Below are positions 33,501 to 46,092 of a stretch of 64,000 nucleotides of DNA, one piece after another. The stretch lies in assembly GCA_026119855.1 (NCBI GenBank), contig JAOWBW010000361.1:186001-250000 (forward strand), read 5' to 3'. The position numbers and the translations under genes were made by a program. The notes beneath the pieces were generated by a model, which was not told the DNA's origin, searched no databases, and saw only the letters and a list, made by a program, of their open reading frames with translations. Source of the DNA: Campanula takesimana (lineage: Eukaryota; Streptophyta; Magnoliopsida; Asterales; Campanulaceae). The first letter of the stretch is position 1. Each line of letters opens with the position of its first letter.

Positions 33501-34366
33501 GATTTTCACATGATCATTGCTTGAATTAATTATGTTTTAGGGATAGTTCCTCTAGAGCCCTTCAAACTCATATGTTATTCCGTTTAAAGGAGAGGCTCTT
33601 TCTAATTTCTTAATAAGGAGTTCTTATAAGATTCTTATTCCACATACACCCCTCACACCTGTTTGACCACTCAAATATAACACTAAATACCTAAACTACC
33701 CCCGCCCCCAAACAAAACCCTTACCCCTCTCCCGTCGCCTCATTCACAACGCATACTACACACACGGGAAAACACGTTCTCTCTCAACCGTTCTTTCGAG
33801 TTTCTCTCTCTAACTCTCTCTACAACCGCCGGAGACGATTACTGGCATCGGAGGCTGACCACGACGTCAACACTTACGCACACATCTCCCCCTCTCCTCG
33901 TTTTCCGCACGACCTAAACCTAATTTGAGATGAAGCGCCGTTGACTCTGTCCAAAGATCTGGATCCCCGGCACCGACAACATCTCTGTCGAAATATCCAT
34001 CTCGCGTGACGACATTCATCAAGCTTCTGAACTAGAAGAACCTCTCCAGCGGCCTAATAACTAGATTTGTTCAGATCTGGCCTTGTTCTCTCTCTCTCTC
34101 TCTCTGTTCAGATTTAAGCCAGATTCGGCTTCCTTCACTCTCTCTTCCTCGCGTCGGTTGCGAACTATCTGCAACAACCTTCATCTCTTCATCCTCTTCC
34201 AGCGGTCATGGATCTGCCATCTCCGGTCAGATCCGAGATTCGCCGGCGAGCCTCAAATCTAATCGATTTCTCCGGCGACTTAATTCGTTCTCTGGAACAA
34301 TCATCTCCAGACAGACGGTAATTAAGAGTAGAGAGAGACAATATACCAGTAAAATCGATAAATATA
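33501..34366. other. Gene-leader-like sequence, no identified gene
   Basis: 33660-34330 looks like a plant 5'UTR and first exon: CT microsatellites, CCGCCGGAGACG, CTCCGGCGACTT. The longest frame (81 codons, minus strand, 34189-34434) has no recognisable domain. It may be a captured or decayed gene fragment. Confidence 0.35.
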
Positions 34367-35175
34367 TCTTGTATGTCATTTATAAGAGTTTGACGAGGAT
34401 TTGACCGAATAATATTATATATTTTTTTCTTCAAAGTTGAAAAAAGTGAAAAATATTTGACTCTTATATGTTAACTATTGGTCTTATATGTCAATTATAA
34501 GAGTTTGACCCGGATTTGACCGAATAATACTATAATTCTTTCTTAAAAGTTGAAAAAATGAAAACAAATTGACTCTTATATGTTAACTGTTGGTCTTATA
34601 TGTCAGTTATAAGAGTTTGACCGGGATTTGACTGAATAATATTATATATTTTTCTTAAATGTTGAAAAAAGAGAAAAAAAATGACTCTTATATGTGAATT
34701 GTTGGAGTTATATGTCAGTTATAAGAGTTTGACCGGGATTTGACCGAATAATATTATATTTTTTTCTTAAAAGTTGAAAAAAAAATGAAAATAATTGACT
34801 CCTATATGTTAATTATTGGTCTTATATATCAGTTATAAGAGTTTGACCGGGATTTGACCGAATAATAATATATTTTTTTCTTAAAAGTTGAAAAATAAAA
34901 TGAAAATAATTGACTCTTATATGTTTATTATTGGTCTTATATGTCAGTTATAAGAGTTTGACCGGGATTTGACCGAATAATATTATATTTTTTTCTTAAA
35001 AGTTGATAAAAAAATGAAAATAATTGATTCTTATATGTTAATTATTGGTCTTATATGTCAGTTATAAGAGTTTGACCGGGATTTGACCGAATAATATTAT
35101 ATTTTTTTCTTAAAAGTTGAAAAAGGTGAAAAAATTGACTCTTATATGTTAATTATTGGTCTTATATGTCAGTTA
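34367..35175. repeat. Tandem repeat, about 115-bp unit, seven copies plus a part
   Basis: The unit runs through TTATAAGAGTTTGACCGGG, ATTTGACCGAATAAT, a T-rich stretch, AAGTTGAAAAA, TGACTCTTATATG and TTGGTCTTATATGTCAG. Copies begin near 34383, 34498, 34611, 34722, 34836, 34951 and 35065; the next is cut by the insertion of element B at 35176. Each unit holds three TTGAC words. Confidence 0.9.
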
Positions 35176-36609
35176 TGTTGGTCCCAAAGGGCAACAAGGG
35201 TATGAAAAATAGCTAGAGGGGGGTGAATAGTTGTTTTAAAATTCTTTTCGTACCCTTAATAAACTCAATTGCAAATGCGCACTTTATCAAGTAAGCGTTA
35301 TGATATGCGCCTAAGTGAGTGAGTGAAATGCACAGCGGAATTTAGTAATGTAAATAGGCGCAAAGTATGATAATGGGGGCGCACACACACTCTAAGTATT
35401 TTGGCTCAAAGTGGGTGAAGTAAGAAACTAAGGCAAATGATATAACAAACACAACACAATTCAATCAATCAATCTACAATAAATAAACAAGCAAGTAGTT
35501 AGATATGATATGAACTTGTAAAGAAATAGCAAGATATGAACAAGAGCTATTTGGAGAGGTTCGATCGGGAAAATGATCTACGTCCTCTACCAAGATGGTT
35601 AGTCTTGGATTTCTAATGGAGATCTTATATAATGAGGGAGTGTTACAAATTACAATCGTTTGAGCTTATACACTAACTCAAGATCTAATATTCTATGAAT
35701 GAACAAATCAAAAACAATAACCGGTGTATCTCTTAAAGAAAGATCTAAATGATCAAACTTAAAGAGGTGCGTGTGTGATTTTAGTATCAAGGCTCTTTAG
35801 ATCTTTGAGATTGAGAGCACGAGAAAACTAAAGTGTTATAGCTTGAGGATCTGGGCTAAGGATGAAGTTATGAAGATGTTCTTGAGAATTCTGGAAATAA
35901 CAAAGGCAATCTTCAAATCTTCAACAAATGCTTGAGAGAGAAATTCTTGAAATTCTTAGAAATTCTTTAGCAACTTCAAATTGTTGAAGTTATGGGGTAT
36001 TTATAGTAGAGCCCCAAAAACTAGCCGTTGGAAATCCTTGGTGAGTCAGAGAAAAGGACGGATGTGCTGTCGCTCAATGAGTGGAGCACGTGTCCTTTTA
36101 TAGCCGTTAAACACATAACACAAATATGACCGTTATGGACAGATGTCCTTAGATGCGGGTGCATACGTGTTATTTAACCACCGTTGGATCATTGGCGAAG
36201 TTTGAATCTCTTCAAGTCTTTGAATCTTCAATAAATCACTGAGTGTAAAATCAACAATGAGGAGGCGCGTTGAGCCATTAGAGCGCATGGTCCATTTGAG
36301 GCGCGTAACAAAGCGCGTGGATCTTTGAGGCGCGAGGCTATATGCGCGCGCGCTAAAGGGCTCATGGCGCATAGCATGAAGGGGCGCATAGGCGCATGGC
36401 TCAAACTGAACTTGTGATTTATCTTGAATCTTGATCTTCTTGCCCTATTCCTAAGCCTATTATATTACAATGGACAACCTAAAAAATGAAGTATAAATAC
36501 TTCTTACATATGGGTCTAAAGTCCATGAAATAAAACTTAGGTGATGGATCAATCAAATCTAATGAATCCTATTACATTGAAACTGAGATATAAGTGGGCA
36601 TACCCAACA
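35176..36609 (-). repeat. 3' LTR of B (1434 bp)
   Basis: Starts TGTTGGTCCCAAAG and ends ATACCCAACA like the A LTR. GCGC-containing words (GGCGCAT, GGCGCG) cluster at 35270-35385 and densely at 36262-36400. TATA box 35998-36005 on the minus strand. Confidence 0.9.
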
Positions 36610-36621
36610 ATCTCCCCCTAT
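36610..36621 (-). promoter_or_regulatory. Polypurine tract of B
   Basis: The minus strand reads ATAGGGGGAGAT immediately before the LTR. Confidence 0.9.
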
Positions 36622-37194
36622 TTGATTGATGCCATTACCTACTATATCAGGGACAAACATTATACTTGATAAAAACATGTCCAAATAAATGAAATTGGTA
36701 AATCATGTCTCAAGTTAATGCACACACAAGTCCAAGATATAGATTTCTAATCTATTCCAATAAGGATAAAACATTACAAATGGAAAGATAGAAACAGCAG
36801 TTTATAACACATTCAGAATGATATGAGTTTCAGTTTTGAAATGTGTTTAAACAAAATTTAAACTCAATGCATAAAATATGAAGCAGTTCAAATATGATGC
36901 ATATGATTTTAAACAATACATTCATTGTTCTACAAACAAGTAGTTTGAGTGAACAAAGTTTGAGATAAACGTGATGCTTTGTTCTCATTAATACTTGGGA
37001 TGTAGGAGTTACAGATTACAAGTATTGAACAGAACAAAATCAAAAGAGGTGCTAAAACATGTAAGCACTAAATCACTAATAGGTTTCTAATCATAAAAAG
37101 TTCTAATCAACTTACAAACAAAGAAAAACTAAGGTTTTTGAGGCGCGTCTTCATCCTTCAATCCTTCTTCAATTTCTGAGACGGAGCGCTGGAT
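36622..37194 (-). other. Non-coding stretch between ORF3 and the 3' LTR of B
   Basis: AT-rich, no frame. Comparable in place and partly in sequence to 12703-13107 in A. Confidence 0.6.
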
Positions 37195-40100
37195 TTACTT
37201 GGAAAGCTGGTGACAACGGTTTATTACATCGTGAGTATCGGTGACACCATCTCTGATATAGCGCAAATGACTCACATTGATGTTTTGGTACTCATCAATG
37301 GTGCGCTGAGTGATAGACTGCTGTTGTGAAAAGTTTTCAGTGAAGGCTTGAAAGTTAGCTTCAACAGCAGTTTGAGCAGTAAGAATATCAGCGGAAACTC
37401 TATCTGCGCGCCTGTCTGCACTGGAATGCGCGGCATTGAAGTGAGTGACAACTAATTCCTTCAAAACTTCAATCTTTGAGAGCAGGGAATTAATGTCTAT
37501 ATGCGCGCCAGGAGCAGAGCTGGAAGAGGGCGCAGGAGTTTCAGGAGCTGGAGGCGCAGGAGTTTCAGAAGCTTTAGGTTCTGCGCCAGGATCAGCATCA
37601 TACACAGTTAAACCTAGGATTTCTATCTCATCCTTAACTTCCTTGAGTTTATCAACCACACTCAGCAATTTTTGGCTATCTCCAGCCACCATCTCAAACA
37701 ACTTCCTTATATCACCCGCTATGTTCAGCTCTACCTCCCTTATAGCATTAATGAAATCTTGGCCATCAGTGAGTTTGATGCCACCATCTATGCGCTCATG
37801 AAGGGAGGCAAGAGTGCCTTTGAAAAGTTCATTCATTTGATCAATAGCGTCATTCCATTGTTGAGGAGTCAGGAAATGTTTGTCCTTGATATTTGCATCT
37901 ATGCGCTTCATCTCCCCCTTAATGGCAGCAATCTCATCAGCTTGCTGAGTAAGCATGGTAGTATGAAGCTCTAACTGTGAGTTCATTTGAGCTTGGCCTT
38001 GCTGGAGTTGCTGTAGAAGTGAAATAACAACACTCATATCAGGAGTGGTAGGAGGAGGCGCATGAGAAGTACGGGGCGCAGGAGATGATTTAGTAGGAGC
38101 GCGAGGAGAAGGCAGATATTCATCACTTGAAGTAGGCTCCACTGAAATGGTTGGGGGCGCAGAAGGTGATTTGCGCCTTAAAGGATCTGGCTCCCCCTGA
38201 GCTGTATCTTCACTAAATTCACCAAATAAATCAGCTGATATTTGGTCTTTAAGACTTTGACGTTCAGAAGATAGATTACCAGGAGTGTTGATAGGCGCTT
38301 GAACAGTAGGAGGCGCATTAGTGGCAGGCGCGCGTACATCAGCGCTAGACCCTGCACCTTTGCGCCTTTCAGACTTGGATAAGTCAGCAGCCTGTTTTAA
38401 CTTGTATTCTTCATCCCTTTTCTTCTGCGCTTCCAGTCTACTGGCTTTTTTTGCGCGCTTCAGTTCCTTTTCTTCTTCAGTATCAATTCTTGGGCGCTTA
38501 GGGGGTTTGCTTGTTCCTTCAGCAACCCTTTTTCCTTTCCCTTTTTCTGCGCCTGGAACACCTGTTGGTTCTGCACGAGGTGCTGCTTCAGTTTCTGCGC
38601 CGTCTGCATCCTCATCTGATTCAGTGGTTTCATCAACCAACTGAGCACCTTTTACCCTAGGCGCGCGCTTTGCCATGCGCTTCTTGCGCCTTTTCAAGAC
38701 AAGGTTGTCTTTCCCAAAAACTGGAACTTCAGTGGTTTGATAAGCTGGGTTCTGAGCGAGGAAATCAGCAAGCGCAGGGTAAGTAAGAAATATCTTCGTG
38801 AGTATTCTGCAGTGGGTTTTGAACTTCGTCTTCCCTTCAGACTTGTTCTTGTTATACTTATCAATTTGGTCAGATAAGGTTTTGAACAATATCTGAGGCC
38901 AATTCAATCTGGTTTTTCCCATGATAGCAACAGTATACTCCCACTGCTCTACGGTGAATCTATTCACATTCCCAGTTTTGAATACAATAGAAGTATCAAC
39001 CAGATGCGCTATATGAGCGAGCAGATCACCACCATCCTTTATCTCAACATTCTTGATGTTATTCAGAAGAGTAGGGACATTGAGATAAGTACGCGCCACT
39101 GTATTCTGAGCCGCAACTGAGTAAGAGTTCGGTTGACCAGAAACACCATGAGGGCCAGTAGTGCTAAAGCTCACTATATTCTTGATTGTGCCCGTTGATA
39201 TAGTGATAGGAATGTTCTGAACTGTGGCGCAAATCCGGTAGCGCACGAATCCATCTGCTGGAGTCTCAACTAGAGCTGCTGTTGAGAAAAATTTATCAAC
39301 AAAGAGCGGAGAATAGAATGGTTGCTCCAGCGTGAATAATGGAGTGAGTCCAGCGGTGTGAATGGTTGAAAGAATTTTAAGCCCCATTGGATCATGAGAA
39401 AGCTCAGCAAGATTTATAGTCTCACCGGGTCTGAAGTTAGCAGGATCCTGAAAACATGACAATGATTTAAGTTAGGAGTGTAGAAGGCGCATAGAATCAT
39501 AAAATGAGCTAAGTATAGAATAGGCGCAGGACAATATATAGGCGCATAAGAAATAGCATGCGCATACTGTTATTAGGCGCATATATGTTGTAGGCGCATA
39601 CAAATACAAGGCGCATAAAATGGTTCTATGAAATACACTAAGTAAAAATTAAACACAAGAATTTGACTAAGTAAAATTTAGGCGCATAAATGTTTAGGCG
39701 CATAATGTCTCTAGGCGCATGAGTTGATTGAGGGGCATAACATTTGTATTTGCATAGGGCGCATACAATTATTAGGCGCATGAATCAAGTAAGGCGCATA
39801 AAGTCGTAGGACGCATAACCAACTATGCGCATAAATCAACACTTAGGCGCATATTTATGTAAAATTCATACCAAGTATAAAAACACACAAAAATACACAA
39901 ACACATATCAAACATGCACATGTAAGTTTTAAGAATCAAAATATGAAAATTTTGAAAAACAAGTTTTGAAAATTTTGAAACCCAAGTCATGCAAAAATAA
40001 CGAAGAACACGAAGAACATGCTTGAGTGCTTGAAGAACATCAAGAACACCAAGAACACATAATTCGTGGAACTTCACCAAATCAAGCACACAATATGTCA

Positions 40101-40489
40101 AAATGACCGCAAGAAGACAAGGATCACAAATATGTAAATCAAAACAAGTAAAACTCAACAACAAATCCAGAAAATGGATTCAAAGATCCGAAAATTCGAA
40201 AAGTAAAAAATCTAAGATTTTCAGATTCGCAAAATATAATGCATTGATCGTTGAAAAGTTTAGTTATAAAGAATCTAAAACACAAATTGAACATAACCTA
40301 ACAAACGATTTTGAAAACGGAGCTCCGAGACAAGATTTATCAAGAAAAATATGCTCCGGGTTTTTGAAAAAGACGAACAGAGACCCAGAACAAGAAAAAA
40401 ATGATAATAATTCAAAAATAAGGAGTTTGAGGGTTAGAGATTCATACCATTTCATCTTGGGTTGTTTTTGAAGCCTTCTTAAGACCCAT
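37195..40489 (-). CDS. ORF3 of element B, two exons, intact (about 764 aa)
   Basis: Predicted exon 1 is 40448-40489 (14 codons, MGLKKASKTTQDEM, donor ATG|GTATGA). The intron is 39448-40447 (1000 bp, acceptor TTTTCAG|GAT), and exon 2 is 37195-39447. Frame is kept across the junction. An unspliced frame opens at 39462. Exon 2: FRPG start block, LTPLFTLEQPF and VDKFF blocks, RTYL and EQWEYTVAI/RLNWPQILF blocks to about residue 240; basic KRRKKRMAKR near 255 (a likely nuclear signal); acidic then Pro/Ala/Ser-rich linker; coiled coil about 480-540 (LLQQLQQGQAQMNSQLELHT) with IKGE; a second Ala/Pro linker; helical tail to HQLSK. No signal peptide, membrane span or catalytic motif seen. Position equals the env-like ORF of Sireviruses; function unknown. 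Coding is rich in GCGC words. Confidence 0.8.
37911..37924 (-). promoter_or_regulatory. Internal polypurine-tract-like motif in ORF3 of B
   Basis: CATTAAGGGGGAGA on the minus strand (IKGE codons). A second core, TCAGGGGGAG, lies at 38191-38200. Confidence 0.6.
39480..39850. repeat. AGGCGCAT motif island in the ORF3 intron of B
   Basis: About 15 copies of (A/G)GGCGCAT or TGCGCAT in 370 bp, mostly on the plus strand, spaced irregularly by 10-45 bp in otherwise AT-rich sequence. Confidence 0.88.
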
Positions 40490-40700
40490 TAATGAGATTT
40501 ATAAGAGGAAAAGAGAAAAATATATATAGAACGAGAAAGAGAGAGAGAGAGAGAGTCTGAAGGAGAGAGACTGAGGGAGAGAGAAGAGAGAGAGTTGGTG
40601 AGGGGTATTTTTTTTTTAAGCAATGATAAAAAAGGTAAGGGAAGGGGTAGAGATAGTATATAGGGTTGGTTTTTGGATAAAAAATAGAAGATGAAGAGAT
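40490..40700 (-). promoter_or_regulatory. CT-rich leader and TATA-like site upstream of ORF3 exon 1 of B
   Basis: The minus strand shows a long TCTCTC tract (40532-40592) before the ATG and TATATA at 40657-40662, about 170 bp upstream. This resembles a plant core promoter with a CT leader. An internal promoter is inferred. Confidence 0.4.
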
Positions 40701-41388
40701 GGGTAATAAATGAGGAGAAGGAAAAAGTCGGCTCATTATGGCAAAAAGGACGGTGCATTAATGAGGGATTTTTTGGAGATGATGGCTATTTAATGCTGAA
40801 TGACCCAAAGTACTTTGATGTGACATTTGGGATAAGGGAAAAACTGCTCCACTTTCCCTTTAAGTGTATGAGCAATTTTGACTAATTTTTGCACAAACCC
40901 CAAAAACATCTGTTTTGGTGTAAGTTTGGGGTGCAAGAAATAAATCCCCAGAAAATAATTTTTTTGAAAAACGTAAAACGAGGGAAAAATTAATTGCACA
41001 AGTACCCTTGAACAATTAATGGAATGTCAAAAGACAAAGATTCCTATAATAAATAAGAACAATCATACCTGGTACTTGTGAAAAATTGAATACGTTCAAT
41101 CATTGAAACAATCAATTTTGAGCATTGATTGAGCCGTAATATTAACTGCGCGCATGGGAGGCGCACAACACTTATGGGCGCGCATGAATAATAGGGCGCA
41201 TAAGGCTTTGAGCGCGCATAAGAGTAGAGCGTGCATGAGAATTGAGTGCGCAGTGAGTGTAGGGCGCGCAAGGTATTGGGCGCGCAGGGATTGCTTGACA
41301 CTTGAAATGATTTATCATTTTAACCTAATATACTTATATAACTCAACAAAACATAAAATCATTAGTATTGACAAAACTGTAATGAATT
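40701..41388 (-). other. pol-ORF3 spacer of B with GCGC island
   Basis: No gene. 41148-41292 carries about eight GCGCGCA/GGCGCA words, the counterpart of the CGGTC island downstream of pol in A (16240-16505). Small frames at 40790-41301 have no recognisable domain. Confidence 0.65.
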
Positions 41389-42573
41389 TTAGTTGAGTTC
41401 AAGCATACCCATTTCACCTCTCAAAAATATGAACCGTTTCGCGTCAAGTGCTTTCGTTAGAATGTCGGCGATTTGATAGTCGGTTCCCACGTGTTCCAAA
41501 TGAATATTGCCTTTCTCCACGTGGTCTTTGAGGAAGTGATATTTGATGTCGATGTGTTTAGTCTTGGAGTGCATGACAGGATTTTCAGAAATCGTAATTG
41601 TTGAAGTGTTGTCGTAGTAGATGGGACAATTTTCTTCGATTATATCATAGTCCACCAATTACTGCTTCATCCATAGTATTTGACAGCAACAACTTCCCGC
41701 AGCGATATATTCAGCTTCGGTTGTTGAGACAGATACTGAAGCTTGTTTCTTACTCGCCCATGACACAAGTCGATATCCGAGGAAATGACAAGTGCCACTT
41801 GTGCTTTTCCTATCAATTGTGGACGCTGCATAATCCGCATCTGAATAACCTACAAGTTTAAAGTTCGAATCTTTGGTGTACCAAAGTCCAAGGTTAACAG
41901 TGCCGGAGAGATATCTTATAATACGTTTCACAGCAATTAAATGCGCTTCTCTAGGGTCAGATTGATAACGAGCGTAGACACAAACACTAAACATAATATC
42001 AGGCCTACTAACAGTAAGATAAAGGAGTGAGCCAATCATACCTCGATAGAGCGTTTGATCAACACGTTTACCTTTTAAATCTTTGTCGAGTTTGTTGCCG
42101 GTAGCCATTGGAGTATCGTATGCTTTGGCGTTCTCAAGTCCAAATTTCTTGATTAAGTCCTTTGTATATTTGGCTTGATTGATGAATATGCCTTCATTCA
42201 TTTGCTTGATTTGAAGTCCGAGGAAGAATGTGAGTTCTCCCATCATGCTCATTTCAAACTTGCTCTTCATCAGTTTCTCAAAACGCTTTCACAACAATTC
42301 ATTAGTAGAACCAAATATAATATCATCAACATAAATTTGAACAAGTAATTTAAGACCATTATGTTTGGCAATGAAAAGAGTTGTATCGATTTTACCGCGA
42401 GTGAAGCCTTTTTCGATGAGAAACTTTGTTAGTGTATCGTACCATGCTCTTGGTGCTTGTTTGAGTCCATACAAAGCTTTCTGGAGTTTGTACACATGAT
42501 TTGGAAATTGTGAATCTTCAAACCCAGGCGGTTGAGCAACGTAGACTTGTTCTTGGAGTTCACCATTAAGAAA
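41389..42573 (-). pseudogene. B pol, 3' half: RT and RNase H (broken)
   Basis: The minus strand reads FLNGELQEQVYVAQPPGFE, YGLKQAPRAW, the intact active-site box QIYVDDIIFGSTNELL, then SRPDIMFSVCVYARYQ and RNase H (SDADYAASTIDRKSTSG, TTEAEYIAAGSCCC, DNTSTI), ending GEMGMLELN. Two in-frame stops: after NELL (near 42287) and after LWMKQ (41656-41658). At 42573 the sequence switches abruptly to element C; the missing RT N-terminus is not found at 55352 either. Confidence 0.92.
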
Positions 42574-44422
42574 TAATCTGTAAGAACAGTGTTACTGCGC
42601 ACCTATCTAAAAAGCTCAGCAGAGGCATCAGAATCATTTGGAGCCAAATATGGCTCAAGGAGAGAATGTACGTCAAATGTAACATGTACAGATACTATAA
42701 TAACTAGAGATTTGTCTTATTATGATCATGAAAAGCTTATAGAATGATTGGCATACCCAACGAGAATACCTTCATCTGCTTTGGCGTCGAATTTACCTCT
42801 ATAGCGTTTGCAGCCAAAGAGCTTGAAGAAATCAATGTTGGGCGCTTTCTCTCTCTCCATAGATCGTATGGAGTATTGATGTAGGCTTTGTTGATGAGGG
42901 ATCATATTCTGAGTAAAGCATGCACCGTTGACAGCTTCTTCCCAGAAATACATTTAGAAGTACTGCTTCTACTATCATTGTCTATCCATCCTCAATCAAC
43001 GAGCGATTCTTTCCACAACGCCATTTTGTTGCGGAACTCCAGCAGCAGAGAAATTGTGAAGAGTACCATTTGTGGGTTCTTGTTGGTTCTCACAATATTG
43101 AGCGACATCGTTGTTCATAAATTATGTTCCATTGAAGTGTCGGACTCTATTGATGTCTTTTATGTTTGGAGATTTTAGAAGGAGAGCAGCCAAGATATCA
43201 TAGAGATACCACAGGTTGGTCCAAAGCTTCGCGGTAGTGAGCGATCCAAACACATGAGGTGAAGCGGATGTAAGCGTTTTGACATTGGAGCAATCTTGAT
43301 GGAGGAAAACTGCTTAAGTTGCTTACTAAGCTGGCATGGTGCTTATACCATTGCTAGCTGTATTCACTTATGTTCTTTGCTACAAAACAAGGATTAGTAA
43401 TAGAAATTATAGTGGTAAGATCAATAATATAAAAATTGGTCTTACGAGTCCTTGTGAGCAAAGTTAGTCCAGAAACGCCATTCTTGATATGACAGTGCGT
43501 TGAAGTGAAACGGCATTCCAGACCTTTATCGCATAATTGTGATATGGAGAGCAGGTTGCTTGAGACTGTCTTTTATGATTAGTCCAAATCCAATTATGTG
43601 CCCTTGTTGTTGTCACCATATATTACTGAGTGATCTCTTCCTTCGTGCGCATCTTTAAGAGTGTTGACATCTCCAGTAGTGTCTAGAATCCACTGTTGAA
43701 ACCAACTGAGCTTGAGAATGCGCAGTGAAGTAGATATTTTCTGCTTGTTGAAACATTGACTTGCGTTCTACAGCAGAGTTTATCATTTAAGATCAGCAGG
43801 CACTTTAAGAGATTCCTTGCGCGGTTGCAGGGTTGGTGATGACTCAGCTTTGTCAGGTTAGCTCTGGCAAATAGGTGATTGCCATTTTGTCTGCTTAGTG
43901 AAGGTGTCCCATTTCCACTTGAGTAAAGGGACCTTTCTTTGATTGTCCTTGGCGCATGCTCAGGTTCCATTTCAGAAACAACTTTTGAGTCATTGTCAGC
44001 ATTTTCCACTAAGCAGAACAGTCCATCCTCAGAGTCAGCATCGTTGTCTTCAGTGTATCCAAGTCCTTAGCTTCTTTTCTGCGCAGTTCTCTTCAGCAGC
44101 CATTCCGCACTGCTTAGATGCTTTGTGCGCAGGGTTGCTTTTCCTTGTACTCAAATTTTGGAGTAGGCATTGAAGCAAAATGATCGGGCTTTCTGCAGTT
44201 GTAGCAGACCAAGTCATCTTTCTTTGAGTCTCTATGAGAGAGAATACGAATCTTTGCTTGAGGATCCACCAGGTTTGGAGAACTTTCTGAATTTGATCTG
44301 AGGTTTGAGCAGGCGCAGGAATATGTGAAAAGTTAGCCATTGCCCTAGATTTTGAAGCCATCTTGAATCGGCACCCAAGCTGTTAAGCTTGAAAAACAGA
44401 AACATGTTTTATGAAGGTGTTC
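42574..44422 (-). pseudogene. C copy 1: gag, protease and integrase relics
   Basis: The minus strand has integrase scraps (YFWEEAVNGACFTQN, FKLFGCKRYRGKFDAKADEG, NFSAAGVPQQNGVVER) at 42726-43050, protease-region scraps around 43400-43720, and a shortened gag (frames 43683-44009 and 44050-44361, starting MASKSRAMANFSHIPA). All pieces are frameshifted, and gag is far shorter than the 770 aa of A. The same defects recur in copy 2 (51988-53623). Confidence 0.85.
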
Positions 44423-44434
44423 GCTCTGATACCA
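44423..44434 (-). promoter_or_regulatory. Primer binding site of C copy 1
   Basis: TGGTATCAGAGC on the minus strand, two bases inside the LTR at 44437. Confidence 0.9.
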
Positions 44435-44436
44435 CT

Positions 44437-46081
44437 TGTTGGTCCCAAAGGGGCAACAAGGGTATGAAAAATGCTAGGGGGGGGGTGAATAGCGTTTTAA
44501 AAATTCTTTTCAAACACTTTTGCAAATCAATGGCTTATGCGCACAGTTCTCAAATATATAGCGCGCACTGAGAATGTGAAATGCACAGCGGAAATTTAAA
44601 GCAGCTCTGCGTAGGGTATACTACGCAAAGTTAAAAACGCACGTGCTAAGTTTGAGGCTAAATAGTGGCACAAAAAGGATTCTAAGGCAAATGAGCAATA
44701 ACAATTACAACATCAAAGTGTAGCAATCTGAAAGATCAAACAAAGCAGTTCATAAATAGTTAAGCAGGAAATATGCAGTAAATATAATGAACACGCTATT
44801 TGGAGAGGTTCGATCGATGAAAGATCTACATCCACTACCAAGATGGTTAGTCTTGGATTTCTAATGAAGATCTTATAATATGAGAGAGTATTACAAATTA
44901 CAACATTTGAGCTCAATACTAACTCAAGATCTATTATCTATGAAGAACAAATCCTAGACTAAACCGGTGTATCTCAAGAAGTTAGATCAAAATGATCAAG
45001 GCTTCAAGAGGTGTGTGTGTGACAGAAATTCTGGGCTCTATGAATATGAAAGATGAAGAGCACCGAGAATTCTGGTGATATAGGGCTTTGTGATATGAGC
45101 AGGAGTTTGAAGGTTTGAAGATTTTGAAGGCTGTTCTAAAGAATCTGGAAATACTAAGCATCAGTCTTCAGATCTTCAAGGTTTCTCAATGAAGCATGAA
45201 ACTCGAGCTCTGAAGCATAGTGGCCAACAAGAGGGGCTTGATGAATGGGCTGATGAAAGGGCAGCTTGGAAATGAAGATGAGCAGGCTATTTATAGCTGA
45301 GAGCTTGAATATAGCCGTTGGAGCTCTGAGCAAGGACAATGAGCTGGCACAAAGTGATTGGCGCGCAGCTGTCCTTTATAGCCGTTGGGGCTCTGATCAA
45401 AGATGATGACCTGACACAATATGATTGGTGCGCATGTGATTTAGAGCCGTTGGAGACTGAGCATGAAGACCAAATTCAAACGCTTCTTCTAGAAGGTTGA
45501 CAGCTGTCTTCACTTGAGATATTTCTTTTAAGCGTGTCTCCACCAATGGTTTTGCTGAGTGTGCTTATTTTGTCGTTTGTGCACACCTCAGCATTTTGAC
45601 TCAATCCAAAAAGCGTAGCTTGTCTTGTCGCTTTCCAAGCTTCTAGAATGTGAGATCAGGAGATGAGGAATTTGACCAAGGTTGAGTCCGCGCACAAAGG
45701 CATGCGCATTGCCGGTGCTCATGGATGCTGCGCATGGGAAGCATGCGCACCATGATTGGTCACTAAAAGATCTCTTCAGAGTTTAGGAAATAAGATCTTG
45801 AAAACTGAGCAGGGTCAAGGGCTGCGCAAGATATTTTATGCGCAGTGGCGACCTGCGCAGAGGACATCCTGCGCAGTGAAATGAATCCTTCTTAGGAAAT
45901 CTTTGATCTTTAAAGCTTCAAGTCTTATCATCTAAGCCTATACTATAAAAAGGACTAAGCTAAAAATTGAAGTTATAAAACTTCTTACATAGGGTCCTAA
46001 AGTCCATAAGAATACTCATAGGTGATGGTATCAATCAATTCTAACAAATGTAGGAGGGTTAAGTGATAAGCATACCCAACA
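44437..46081 (-). repeat. Shared middle LTR of C (1645 bp)
   Basis: Starts TGTTGGTCCCAAAGGGGCAA and ends ATACCCAACA. TGCGCA words cluster at 45690-45865. TATA box 45288-45295 (minus). It differs from the other C LTR at a few tens of sites, several at CpG (GCGCAG to GCGTAG). Confidence 0.92.
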
Positions 46082-46092
46082 ATCTCCCCCTA
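46082..46092 (-). promoter_or_regulatory. Polypurine tract of C copy 2
   Basis: The minus strand reads TAGGGGGAGAT directly before the middle LTR, which shows that LTR also ends the second copy. Confidence 0.88.

Noticed and set aside
34367..35175. Regular repeats that could be mistaken for a CRISPR-like array
   Set aside because: Whole 115-bp units repeat head to tail with no unique spacers and no cas genes, and the DNA is plant nuclear.
37195..39462. Calling ORF3 a true envelope gene
   Set aside because: No signal peptide, membrane span or cleavage site is visible in any of the three versions; only the position matches env-like ORFs.
40103..41396. Several 60-120-codon frames on both strands
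   Set aside because: They are by-products of AT-rich spacer, the CT microsatellite leader and the GCGC island; no domain and no homologue in A or C.
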